Shown: piece after piece, positions 54,826-63,415 of the stretch | Numbering within the stretch: the first letter of the stretch is position 1 | Layout of the letters: every line of letters begins with the position of its first letter | Assembly: GCF_904846345.1 (NCBI RefSeq) | Contig: NZ_CAJHAJ010000002.1 | Coordinates: 310,001 to 374,000, forward strand | DNA length: 64,000 nucleotides | Source: Psychrobacter maritimus | GTDB taxonomy: Bacteria > Pseudomonadota > Gammaproteobacteria > Pseudomonadales > Moraxellaceae | Direction: 5' to 3' | The notes under the pieces: model-generated | Databases searched by the model: none | What the model was told of the DNA's origin: nothing | What the model saw: the letters and a program-made list of their open reading frames with translations, nothing else | Made by a program: the position numbers and the translations under genes

Positions 54826-56088
54826 TTGACGACTATAACGACGAGCGTTCAGCCCGTGAACGATACACGAGAGCCTATTGCTAAAGAGACGCTGGCTTTA
54901 AATAATCCACAAAAACCATTGATAATAGCTGGTGTTATTGTTGGTTTTATCCTGTTGGTCTATCTGTCTATTACCCAGACTACCGCCCAGCCGCTTCTTT
55001 TTGCTATCGGCTTATTGCTCGGCTATACCCTATTTCATGCCCGCTTTGGTTTTACTTCTGCCTTTAGACGTCTGATGTCGGTTGGTAATGGGCAAGCCAT
55101 GCGCTCTCATATGTTGATGTTGGCCGTTGCAGTTACGTTGTTTGCGCCCATTCTTGCTTATGGAACGACGATTTTTGGCGGCTCGGTCGCAGGTTATGTG
55201 TCGCCAGTCGGTGTCAGTTTACTGGTCGGCGCTTTTGTATTCGGTATTGGCATGCAGCTTGGCGGCGGCTGTGCTTCTGGTACGCTTTACGCAGTAGGTG
55301 GCGGACGTTCGGTGATGTTTATCACCTTTATTTTCTTCGTCATTGGCGCGACCATAGGTGCTTATCATCTGCCGTTTTGGACAGAAGAGATGCCGTCCTT
55401 TGCGCCTTTTTCGTTAGCCACCTCTACCGGTCTTGGTTATAGCGGTGCTTGGGTATTGTCTTTGGTCCTGTTTGCTTTGATTGCTTGGGTTACGCTCGTT
55501 GTTGAGAAAAAGACCAAGGCTCCAAAGATGGCTCCCGTTCCAACTGAGTCAGGTTGGAGACGTATTTTTCGAGGTTCTTGGCCGTTATTCGCAGCCGCCA
55601 TTGTCTTAGCCATATTAAATGCTTTAACCTTGCTCACGCGTGGTCAACCATGGGGCATTACTTCTGCATTTTCATTGTGGGGCTCGAAAATCGCCAGCAG
55701 TTTTGGTGTTGATGTTGCCAACTGGGGCTATTGGCAAGGGGCGAATGCCGCTGCATTAAATGCGTCTATTTTCGCTGATTCGACCACAGTCATGAATATC
55801 GGCATTATCATTGGCGCTTTTATTGCCTCAGCAGCGGGTGGTTTATTCAAATTCACTCAGATTACTTTGGGGAATTTCGCCGCTTCGGTGATTGGCGGGT
55901 TAATGATGGGTTATGGCGCACGTTTGGCATTCGGCTGTAACATCGGTGCTTACTTCGGCGGTATCGCCTCTTTTAGTGCTCATGGTTATATATGGGGCAT
56001 CATGGCGATGGCAGGGACTTTTTTAGCCTTATATCTGCGTCCTTTATTCGGGCTGTCTGTGCCAAAATCTAATGATTCTGTATGCTAA
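54826..56088 (+). CDS. YeeE/YedE family sulfur (thiosulfate) transporter, fused two-half form
   Basis: Inner-membrane carrier of the YeeE/YedE group; YeeE (TsuA) imports thiosulfate. About ten hydrophobic segments and the paired cysteine motifs are visible: GMQLGGGCASGTLYAVGGG in the first half and AFGCNIGAYFGGIASFSAHG in the second. TTG 54826 is preferred, eleven bases after GAGAAGG; the GTG at 54817 is only two bases from it. 420 residues. No sulfurtransferase or TusA-like gene is adjacent. Confidence 0.9.
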   Translation: MTTITTSVQPVNDTREPIAKETLALNNPQKPLIIAGVIVGFILLVYLSITQTTAQPLLFAIGLLLGYTLFHARFGFTSAFRRLMSVGNGQAMRSHMLMLAVAVTLFAPILAYGTTIFGGSVAGYVSPVGVSLLVGAFVFGIGMQLGGGCASGTLYAVGGGRSVMFITFIFFVIGATIGAYHLPFWTEEMPSFAPFSLATSTGLGYSGAWVLSLVLFALIAWVTLVVEKKTKAPKMAPVPTESGWRRIFRGSWPLFAAAIVLAILNALTLLTRGQPWGITSAFSLWGSKIASSFGVDVANWGYWQGANAAALNASIFADSTTVMNIGIIIGAFIASAAGGLFKFTQITLGNFAASVIGGLMMGYGARLAFGCNIGAYFGGIASFSAHGYIWGIMAMAGTFLALYLRPLFGLSVPKSNDSVC

Positions 56089-56114
56089 TTCATCAAATGT
56101 CGTCTTAATAAAAC

Positions 56115-56152
56115 AAAAAAATAGCAGGCTTATCATTAGCCTGCTATTCTTT
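56115..56152. terminator. Bidirectional terminator between YeeE/YedE and pgeF
   Basis: Stem AATAGCAGGCT / AGCCTGCTATT with a seven-base loop and flanking A and T runs. Confidence 0.88.
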
Positions 56153-56210
56153 TATTGCATTATCAATATAATGCGCTTCATTACTTAAAAACTATTGCCA
56201 ATTGTTTGCA

Positions 56211-57083
56211 TCAAGAAACAGCAAGGCTGCGAACAATGACCAATGCCATACGTCCTGTCGCAGGCTGCTGAAGATGCGTTTGACGTCGATAAGAATAATA
56301 ATGCGGGTCAGCATAACTACAAGGTATAGCCGCCTCATTGCTAACTATAATACCTGCTGCATTTAATTGGTCAGCCGCCAATTGTGGTAAGTTCAGCTTA
56401 ATTTTATCCGCTTCAGAAGCTAAGACATAACGTTCTTCAAAGCTCTCTAGATGCTGCGCTGCTAAGGTTTGATTTTCGATACAACCTGTTAACAGCTTAT
56501 CTCGTACTTGCCTGCCGACTTCATAATTTTCTTGACTGATACAAACCCCAATCCACGCCATGATTGGTTCAGAGCTGCTAAAGCGTTCAACCGTCGCTTT
56601 AATAACACCGCATGCCAGCCCTTGCCAGCCTGCATGTATGGCGGCTATCTGCCCCGTTGCCGGTTGGTATAAGACTATCGGCACACAATCGGCGGTCATC
56701 ACCGCAAGCCCTAATTCCGCTTGGCAGCTGACCATGGCATCGGCGTCGAGCGGACGCATAGCCAGCGCAGTCGCATCGATATCATGAATCTGCTTACCAT
56801 GAACCTGATTGAGCCAGTGCAGGCTATCAATAGGCTGGCGCTGTGTTGCTGCCAATTGCTCATTGATAGCGCTCAGCAGATGCATGCGATTGTTTAAGAC
56901 CGTCTTTGCATTGTCATTAACATGCAAGCCTAAATTTAGCGCCCCATAACTTGCCTGGCTTTTTAAATTCGCAGCAATAGCGTCAGCATTATCGTCACTG
57001 ATAAAAGCAGCCGTTTGGAAAATAGCCAATTCATCAAGCTGAGCGAGCAAGGTAATAGGAAGCTTGTTTATTGTGCTAGTCAT
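56211..57083 (-). CDS. pgeF: Laccase-domain protein PgeF (YfiH)
   Basis: Zinc-binding family; E. coli YfiH is reported to remove wrongly built muropeptide amino acids, and homologues have purine nucleoside phosphorylase activity. Conserved segments: LHWLNQVHGKQIHDID, VMTADCVPIVLY and AIHAGWQGLACGVIKAT, supplying the metal-binding His, Cys and His. 290 residues, slightly longer than E. coli (243). The gene follows rluD by 100 bases on the same strand, as in E. coli. Confidence 0.94.
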   Translation of the reverse strand: MTSTINKLPITLLAQLDELAIFQTAAFISDDNADAIAANLKSQASYGALNLGLHVNDNAKTVLNNRMHLLSAINEQLAATQRQPIDSLHWLNQVHGKQIHDIDATALAMRPLDADAMVSCQAELGLAVMTADCVPIVLYQPATGQIAAIHAGWQGLACGVIKATVERFSSSEPIMAWIGVCISQENYEVGRQVRDKLLTGCIENQTLAAQHLESFEERYVLASEADKIKLNLPQLAADQLNAAGIIVSNEAAIPCSYADPHYYSYRRQTHLQQPATGRMALVIVRSLAVS

Positions 57084-57183
57084 GGTCGATTTACCACACT
57101 TCTCATTATCGTTATCATTATCGTTATTAAGGCATTAGCGCTAATTTATACTTTTTAAATAAACATCATGAAGTCATGAATGA

Positions 57184-58626
57184 TTATTCTTCGTCATAGC
57201 CATCGCTTAAGACTGCCATCAATTGCTGCATATCTTCAGGGATGGGTGTGGTGACTTCGATATCTTCGCCTGTCGTTGGGTGAACGAAACCCAAGGTATA
57301 AGCGTGCAATGCTTGGCGCGGGAAATTATTAATCGCTTGACGCTGCGCTTCTGTTAAACCGGCACGCAATTGACGACGACCACCGTAGACACGGTCACCG
57401 ACTATCGGATACGTAATATGGCTAAGATGCACTCGAATTTGGTGCGTACGCCCTGTTTCCAGACTGACATCTAGCAGACAGTAGTTATCGTTAAGCGGGG
57501 TCACGGTTAATAAATGGGTGACTGCTTCGCGTCCTGCGGTCATCACGGTCATTTTGGTACGCTGATTGCGATGGCGACCAATGGGCGCGTCAATACGACG
57601 ATGACGCAGTAAACTTGCTGCATCCCCTGCTACCACACATTGATAATGACGATAGACGGACTTGTCTTTGAGCTGCTCCATCAAGGCCATTTGCGCGGGC
57701 TTGGTTTTACCGATTAGCAATAGCCCCGAGGTATCTTTATCAATACGGTGTACCAGTCCGGCACGCGGCAAATGGTGCTGCTGCGGGTAGTGATACAGTA
57801 GCGCATTCACCAAAGTGCCGGTTTGATTGCCAGCGCCAGGATGTACAACCATACCAACAGGTTTATTAATTACTAAGACATCGTCGTCTTCATAAACCAC
57901 CTCAATGTCGATATTTTCTGGTTGATCTTCGCTATGTTGCTGCAGGGTCGTCGATAAATGTAAGATATCACCGGCTTTGACACGGATTTTTGGTTTTTGC
58001 ACACTACCGTTATAAAGTAAGCTGCCGTCAGTGATCCAGCCTTGTAGCTGGGCACGCGAAAAGTCGGTAAATACTTTTGACGCCAATTTATCAATACGTA
58101 AACCCGCTTCCTCTTCTACTACCGTATGTGTGACATCAACGATGACAGGGACGGCTTGCCCAGCGACTGACGCTGCATCATCGCCGTCCTCATCTTCTTC
58201 AAGTAGCTCACCATCCACCAATTCATCTAGCTCATCATCATCGGACAGCTCTTGCATCTGCTCATCAGGCGCACTTTCATGGTCAGCAAGCAGCTCATTA
58301 TCCTCTAATAACTCATTTGGCATCGTCGATTTTTGCACGGGTGAACCTTTCGTTGGTGAAGTTTTCATGGCTAACTGTTGCGCGGATAACTCTTGCGCAG
58401 ATAGCGTTTCTGATGTTGATGTTGATGGTGATATATTAGCATCTAGCGGTTGATTCTTAGGTAAATTGGTCGTCATAGCATCATTATTCATAGCGGATTC
58501 ATACATGGTAAAGTCGCTTACATTGTTTTGTAAGCCGACTTCATAAGAGAGCAGACTAACGCTTGCTGACCGGCAAAAATAAGTGCGGGCAAAAAAAGCA
58601 AAAGTCACATCGTCATAGTGTAACAT
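57184..58626 (-). CDS. rluD: 23S rRNA pseudouridine synthase RluD with a long acidic N-terminal extension
   Basis: Makes pseudouridines 1911, 1915 and 1917 of 23S rRNA in E. coli. An S4 domain (RIDKLASKVFTDFSRAQLQ) and catalytic domain with Asp in GLVHRIDKDTSGLL are present, plus ETGRTHQIRVHL. E. coli RluD has 326 residues; here about 165 extra precede the S4 domain, including a Glu/Asp-rich stretch (about 105-150). Start is uncertain: ATG 58626 gives 480 residues, ATG 58506 or 58491 shorten it by 40-45, and none has a strong binding site. Within the extension LSAQE/LSAQQ is a 15-bp repeat. Divergent from bamD. Confidence 0.93.
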   Translation of the reverse strand: MLHYDDVTFAFFARTYFCRSASVSLLSYEVGLQNNVSDFTMYESAMNNDAMTTNLPKNQPLDANISPSTSTSETLSAQELSAQQLAMKTSPTKGSPVQKSTMPNELLEDNELLADHESAPDEQMQELSDDDELDELVDGELLEEDEDGDDAASVAGQAVPVIVDVTHTVVEEEAGLRIDKLASKVFTDFSRAQLQGWITDGSLLYNGSVQKPKIRVKAGDILHLSTTLQQHSEDQPENIDIEVVYEDDDVLVINKPVGMVVHPGAGNQTGTLVNALLYHYPQQHHLPRAGLVHRIDKDTSGLLLIGKTKPAQMALMEQLKDKSVYRHYQCVVAGDAASLLRHRRIDAPIGRHRNQRTKMTVMTAGREAVTHLLTVTPLNDNYCLLDVSLETGRTHQIRVHLSHITYPIVGDRVYGGRRQLRAGLTEAQRQAINNFPRQALHAYTLGFVHPTTGEDIEVTTPIPEDMQQLMAVLSDGYDEE

Positions 58627-59183
58627 GCTGAACGCCTAAGCCCTACAGAAGCTGCGCGTTATCTATGATTTTATCATGACCATGCGACAGGTTCTCAGCC
58701 GTCATATACTGGGCGTTATTCGCTAGATTAACTCTCTAAAATATAACATGGCTGTAATTTACTGTATATTTGTCCCTGTCAGCCATATTCATTATCGCTC
58801 GTGACAGCGGCTCATGCTACACTACGGAACAATGTCACCATGGCCACCATACATAAAGCATTAGCGTAACCAGACATAAAGCATTCGCCGTTTAACTACA
58901 AAATAGATAACGAAAAAATAGACGAAGCAAAGGTTATTCTATAAAGTAAGCCATGTTTTGCTGTATGCTGTGGCACTGAATTTTTAAAATAAATATATTT
59001 TATTCATACGAGCAAAACTGCATTCGATAAAAATTCTGTTGCTAATGAGTGTACTTATTTATAGCGCCTACTCATTAATAGACAGTTAACGGATGCCGCA
59101 AGCATCGTTTTTTCATTATTATCCTTTTATTATTTAGCCTAATAGCGTCGCTGCTATTACGCGTCTTGTGTCGGAGAAGAAGT
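58627..59183. other. Divergent promoter region between rluD and bamD
   Basis: About 550 bases with no credible gene. A short direct repeat ACATAAAGCATT occurs near 58851 and 58874. AT-rich toward bamD. Confidence 0.45.
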
Positions 59184-60356
59184 ATGCAAGCTGTTGGCAA
59201 TACGTTTATCAAACTGTCCTCAATCACCCTACTTGCCCTAAGTATCAACTTGGTGGGTTGTCAAACGTTTAAAAACCTAACCGGCGGTAAAGACGTGGAT
59301 GCGGTTGAAACTGCTGAGAAGTCAGAGCAGCGTTACTATAATGACGCCATCGCCCAGATTGATAAAGGTCGCTATACGCAAGCTGTTGAAGATTTGACCA
59401 ATCTGCGCACCTTTTACCCAACCGGACAATATGCCGAACAAGCATTGCTCGATATGATGTACGCTCAATATGAAAGCGGCAAGTTTGAGACCGCTGCAGC
59501 CAGTGCTGAGCAATTTATTAATTTGTACCCGTCTAATCCGCAAGTCAGCTATGCTTACTACGTACGCGGCGTGGCCAATATGCAAGGCTCGTCAGAGGGT
59601 TTAAAACTGTTTAAGCTCAATCAAGCTGAGCGTGATACCGCGTATTTGCGTATTGCCTTTGCCAATTTCCAAGAGCTTATCAATAAATACCCTAACAGCC
59701 CTTATGCGCCAGATGCCGCTCAGCGTATGACCTTTATCTATAATCAGTTTGCCGAAAGCGAGATGAGCGCGGCGAATTGGTATATTGAGCGCGAAGCCTA
59801 TGTCGCGGCTGTAAACCGTGCCAAGTGGGTGTTCCAATACTATCCATTAAGCGAATCTGTGCCTGACGCTATTGCGGTACTGGCTTATAGCCATGAAAAA
59901 CTCGGTCTTAATGACTTGGCTAAAGAATATAAAACGCTATTGCAGATTAACTATCCAAACATGCTAAGCGCTGATGGACGCGTTAAATTGAATACCAAAC
60001 GTGAGCGCTCTTTGTTGAATAAATTGACCTTTGGGCAATTGAACCGTTTTAATAAAGACACCTCAGTTGCGACAGGCGATTACAATGGTGCCACCAAAAC
60101 TCAAGTTATCCGTAATGCCAGCCAATTAAGATTGCCGAGCAACAATGCGGCAGCAGCCAACGCGAGTACTAATGCTAACACCCCGTTAAATATGTCTCCA
60201 AAACGTACTACTGGTATTAATATGGGTCTAGGTCTACCTGAAGCGTCAGCTGAACGCGTGACGAGCCAATCGAGCACCGGCGATGCCGCCAGAGAAGCCA
60301 ATGTCGATCCGCAAAACACCAATCCTGTACGCCGTACGACGATACCTGCGGAGTAA
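59184..60356 (+). CDS. bamD: Outer membrane protein assembly factor BamD
   Basis: Lipoprotein of the BAM complex that folds beta-barrel proteins into the outer membrane. Signal peptide ending in lipobox LVGC, then TPR-type helices (YYNDAIAQIDKGRYTQAVEDL, YAEQALLDMMYAQY, YVRGVANMQGS, YAPDAAQRMTFI). ATG 59184 has GGAG eight bases upstream. 390 residues against 245 in E. coli: about 130 C-terminal residues after the TPR core are Asn/Ala/Thr-rich and probably disordered. Divergent from rluD, as in E. coli. Confidence 0.94.
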   Translation: MQAVGNTFIKLSSITLLALSINLVGCQTFKNLTGGKDVDAVETAEKSEQRYYNDAIAQIDKGRYTQAVEDLTNLRTFYPTGQYAEQALLDMMYAQYESGKFETAAASAEQFINLYPSNPQVSYAYYVRGVANMQGSSEGLKLFKLNQAERDTAYLRIAFANFQELINKYPNSPYAPDAAQRMTFIYNQFAESEMSAANWYIEREAYVAAVNRAKWVFQYYPLSESVPDAIAVLAYSHEKLGLNDLAKEYKTLLQINYPNMLSADGRVKLNTKRERSLLNKLTFGQLNRFNKDTSVATGDYNGATKTQVIRNASQLRLPSNNAAAANASTNANTPLNMSPKRTTGINMGLGLPEASAERVTSQSSTGDAAREANVDPQNTNPVRRTTIPAE

Positions 60357-60402
60357 ACTGATACTACCCTCGTCTATTTTAGACGCTTAGCGCCTATCAT
60401 CA

Positions 60403-60436
60403 CAAATAAGGTCAACATTCCGTTGGCCTTATTTTT
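60403..60436 (+). terminator. Intrinsic terminator after bamD
   Basis: Stem AAATAAGGTCAAC / GTTGGCCTTATTT with a five-base loop and T-run. Confidence 0.85.
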
Positions 60437-60534
60437 CTGTTTTTACTTCTTATACTTTTTATCTACTTTCAGTTTTTATTTCTAACTGATTGTCGATGCT
60501 TAATATAATTGACCTATGGTAAACTGTTTTTTGT

Positions 60535-62718
60535 ATGAGCATTCCTAACCATATTCTTGAGCAATTAAATAGCCAAGCTGACTTAATCAGTATCATTGGG
60601 CGTCATACCACGCTTAAACGTGCGGGTAGTGAGTACAAAGGCTGCTGTCCGTTTCATGGCGAAAAGTCGCCGTCTTTTTATGTCAATCCGCAAAAGAACA
60701 TCTATCACTGCTTTGGCTGTAGTGTCGGTGGTAACGCCATCAGTTTTTTGCGTGATTATGAAAACCTGACCTTTATCGAAGCGGTTAATGAGCTGTCCAA
60801 ACAAACGGGCATCGAAGTACCAAAAGAAGAACAACAAAACGTCAGCTATCAGCGTGCCCCAATTAAGCCAAAAGCTAAGCCGGAAACCAAGCCAAAAACC
60901 GCTATTGAGCCAGCAACATCGGCAGCAGCAACGCAGCCACAATCGACTAATAACCAGCCCGTAGCCGATACTCAGTCATCCATAAGCGTGCGAGCTGCTG
61001 ATACGCAACCGCCAGCTTATAACGACAACTATGACAATTATCCGCCATTAGACGCGTATGATTCCGTTCCTTATGCGATGGATGACTACGATACTAGCTA
61101 CCAAGGTGATGCCAACTATCAAGACAATAGTAGTTATCCACCTGCATGGTTAACCGGTGATGCTGACACTACTGCTCTCTACGATGATAATAGCGTCTCT
61201 GATAAAGACGGCAATCTTTACGAGTTGCTAGAGCAAATCCAGCAGTTTTATCAGCATAATCTCACTATCCATCCGCATGCCAAGCATTACTTTTTATCGC
61301 GTGGCATCACCGAAGACATCTTTGAAACCTTTGGTCTCGGCTATGCGCCCTTTGGTTGGCAGCATCTTGAACATCAATTCCCGCAGGACATTGAAGGGCT
61401 TAAAGCCTTGGGCTTAGTGCGCAAATCAGAATCAGGGCGCGATTACGACCTACTTCGTGATCGGGTTATTTTCCCGATTCGCGATAACCAAGGTCGTACC
61501 ATTGGTTTTGGCGGTCGCGCGCTTGATGACGAGGTAAAGCCCAAATATATCAACTCGTCCGACTCGCCGGTTTTCCATAAGCAGCACGTACTATACGGCT
61601 ATTACGAATCTCGCCAGCAGCGCGCTGATAACTGGCTGGTGGTCGAAGGCTATATGGATGTCATTGCCCTTTATCAAGCCGGTATTTATGGTGCGGTAGC
61701 TTCTATGGGTACGGCGATTAATGAGAGCCAAATATCACGGCTGTTGACATTAAATCCTACCCTAACATTGAGCTTCGATGGTGATAGCGCGGGACAAAAG
61801 GCCGCTTGGCGCACCCTTGAAGTCGCGCTGCCTGTACTTGGCGATGATAAAGAGCTACGGTTTTTAACCTTACCTAACAATCATGACCCTGATACTTTTA
61901 TTAAAAGTCAGGGCGCGGATGCGATGCGTGAGCAAATCGCTACGGCCATGCCGCTATCACAGTATATTTTTGCTTACTTAAGTGAGCGCTACGACTTGAC
62001 CTTGGCAGAAGGTAAAGCCAAGCTTATGTCGCAAGTGCGCGCGTTGACCACCGCCCTACCTAAAGGCAGTAGCTTTCGCTATCTTTTGAATAATGACATT
62101 TATCAAAAGCTGGGCGGTAAACGTAGTCAAAACAAAGATGCCAAAGACGCGCTGCTAGATTTTGATGGCGATATGACCATCAGTCAGCAATTGCAGCTGT
62201 GTTTTTTATTCCAGCCGCGCGCCTTAAGTGATGACCCTATCGAAGCCATTTGGCAGCAGGCAGGTATTAATGATTTGCAGCTGCCGGCGCATATCAAACA
62301 AAAAGCCTCTGCCGATACATTGCGTCCACTGGCATGGGAAGACCTGCAAGATAATGCCTTGCTCGATATCGTCAGCACCATTAAGCGCTGTCTTAATTAT
62401 TTGCCTAAAGACGCCAATGCAGCGGCGCACTTTATCTTATCCAATGTCAAACCCAGCACCCAAGAGACGCTTAGCCGCGATTGGGGCGGATTTTATAAAG
62501 CGCTTACCACGCGCAATATCTTAAGCCTTGATGGTTTGGTTGAAGAGTTGGTCAGCCAGTTGATTGAACGTCATATGAAGAAAAAAATCCAAGATTTGGT
62601 TAAGAACCCCGACAATATAAAACTGGCGATTGTCCGTAAGCAGTCACAATTATTAAACGACTGGTTACGCGCGCAGCAAGCAGAGCAATCGGCACAAATG
62701 GCAACGGTGAAATCTTAA
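60535..62718 (+). CDS. dnaG: DNA primase with a long tyrosine/aspartate-rich linker
   Basis: Makes RNA primers at the replication fork. Zinc finger CHC2 (C38, H41, C59, C62), RNA polymerase and TOPRIM domain (VVEGYMDVIALYQ; SFDGDSAGQKAA), and a C-terminal DnaB-binding helical region. 727 residues against 581 in E. coli; most of the excess is a linker at about 102-225, first Lys/Pro/Thr/Gln-rich and then Tyr/Asp-rich (NDNYDNYPPLDAYDS). Start ATG 60535 lacks a clear Shine-Dalgarno sequence. rpoD follows after 697 bases; rpsU, usually first in this operon, is not upstream. Confidence 0.96.
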   Translation: MSIPNHILEQLNSQADLISIIGRHTTLKRAGSEYKGCCPFHGEKSPSFYVNPQKNIYHCFGCSVGGNAISFLRDYENLTFIEAVNELSKQTGIEVPKEEQQNVSYQRAPIKPKAKPETKPKTAIEPATSAAATQPQSTNNQPVADTQSSISVRAADTQPPAYNDNYDNYPPLDAYDSVPYAMDDYDTSYQGDANYQDNSSYPPAWLTGDADTTALYDDNSVSDKDGNLYELLEQIQQFYQHNLTIHPHAKHYFLSRGITEDIFETFGLGYAPFGWQHLEHQFPQDIEGLKALGLVRKSESGRDYDLLRDRVIFPIRDNQGRTIGFGGRALDDEVKPKYINSSDSPVFHKQHVLYGYYESRQQRADNWLVVEGYMDVIALYQAGIYGAVASMGTAINESQISRLLTLNPTLTLSFDGDSAGQKAAWRTLEVALPVLGDDKELRFLTLPNNHDPDTFIKSQGADAMREQIATAMPLSQYIFAYLSERYDLTLAEGKAKLMSQVRALTTALPKGSSFRYLLNNDIYQKLGGKRSQNKDAKDALLDFDGDMTISQQLQLCFLFQPRALSDDPIEAIWQQAGINDLQLPAHIKQKASADTLRPLAWEDLQDNALLDIVSTIKRCLNYLPKDANAAAHFILSNVKPSTQETLSRDWGGFYKALTTRNILSLDGLVEELVSQLIERHMKKKIQDLVKNPDNIKLAIVRKQSQLLNDWLRAQQAEQSAQMATVKS

Positions 62719-63415
62719 CGGCTAGGCTGGGATACGTCCTAGATTTTATTTATGGGCAGCGACCCTTTAAAAGCATCGCGGTTGCCCCCACTATTAATGA
62801 TTATGCCCAGTTGCATATACCGCCCTCCATCAGGCTACTGATAAAAAACCAATGGGTGAAAAATAATGGGTAATATCATTAATAAATACCAGATAAATGC
62901 TAGATAAATAGCAGCGAGCGTCACTAGCTCGTGCTTGATTACGCTGGTCTGTGTTAAACTGTGTCGCTAACTATTTATAGCCCGACTTAATAGATGACGA
63001 TAAACCCGCATCATTAAGCACAATTTTAGCTAAAAGCACAGCTCTAGGTATGCATTTTCAAAGCGCTTTTTAAAACATAAATTTTAAATCGCTGTATTTT
63101 TGAATGACCATTTTTTAGCTCATAGTATTTTTTAGGGTTGTTTTTTAATTAATAGTATTTTTCAGATAACCGTATTTTTAGGCAACTGTATTTTTAGGTA
63201 ATATGATTTTGAAGTATTTTGCGCATGACCAATTTTTAGCGGTTTTTTAGTATTGTAATTGTAGTATTTTGAGCCTTTATTCATATCCACTCATTTTTGT
63301 TATTATTGACAACCTTTACGCCATATTTTGATGAATCGATTGATTATATCAACGCACCCCGTAAGCGATAGCGAGTCACAATATAAAAATGTCCGATACA
63401 AGCAAGCGAGTATTT
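62719..63415 (+). other. Long dnaG-rpoD intergenic region
   Basis: 697 bases with no credible gene. After dnaG a weak CTAGG/CCTAG hairpin is followed by ATTTTATTT (62722-62751). The second half is a T-rich repeat array (63094-63273), after which the rpoD leader runs to the start. Confidence 0.5.
63094..63273 (+). repeat. T-rich degenerate repeats in the rpoD leader
   Basis: The word GTATTTT(T) recurs at about 63094, 63125, 63155, 63172, 63188, 63214 and 63264, with related words (CATTTTTT, GTTTTTT, AATTTTT) between. Several successive units are 15-17 bases (GTATTTTTGAATGAC, GTATTTTTTAGGGTT, GTATTTTTAGGCAACT). Confidence 0.65.

Noticed and set aside
58031..58453. 140-codon serine-rich plus-strand frame opposite rluD
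   Set aside because: It is the antisense of the acidic Glu/Asp codons of the RluD extension; the serine runs are an artefact of that composition.
63094..63273. Repeat array that could be taken for a CRISPR
   Set aside because: Units are only 15-17 bases, T-rich and degenerate, with no spacers and no cas genes.
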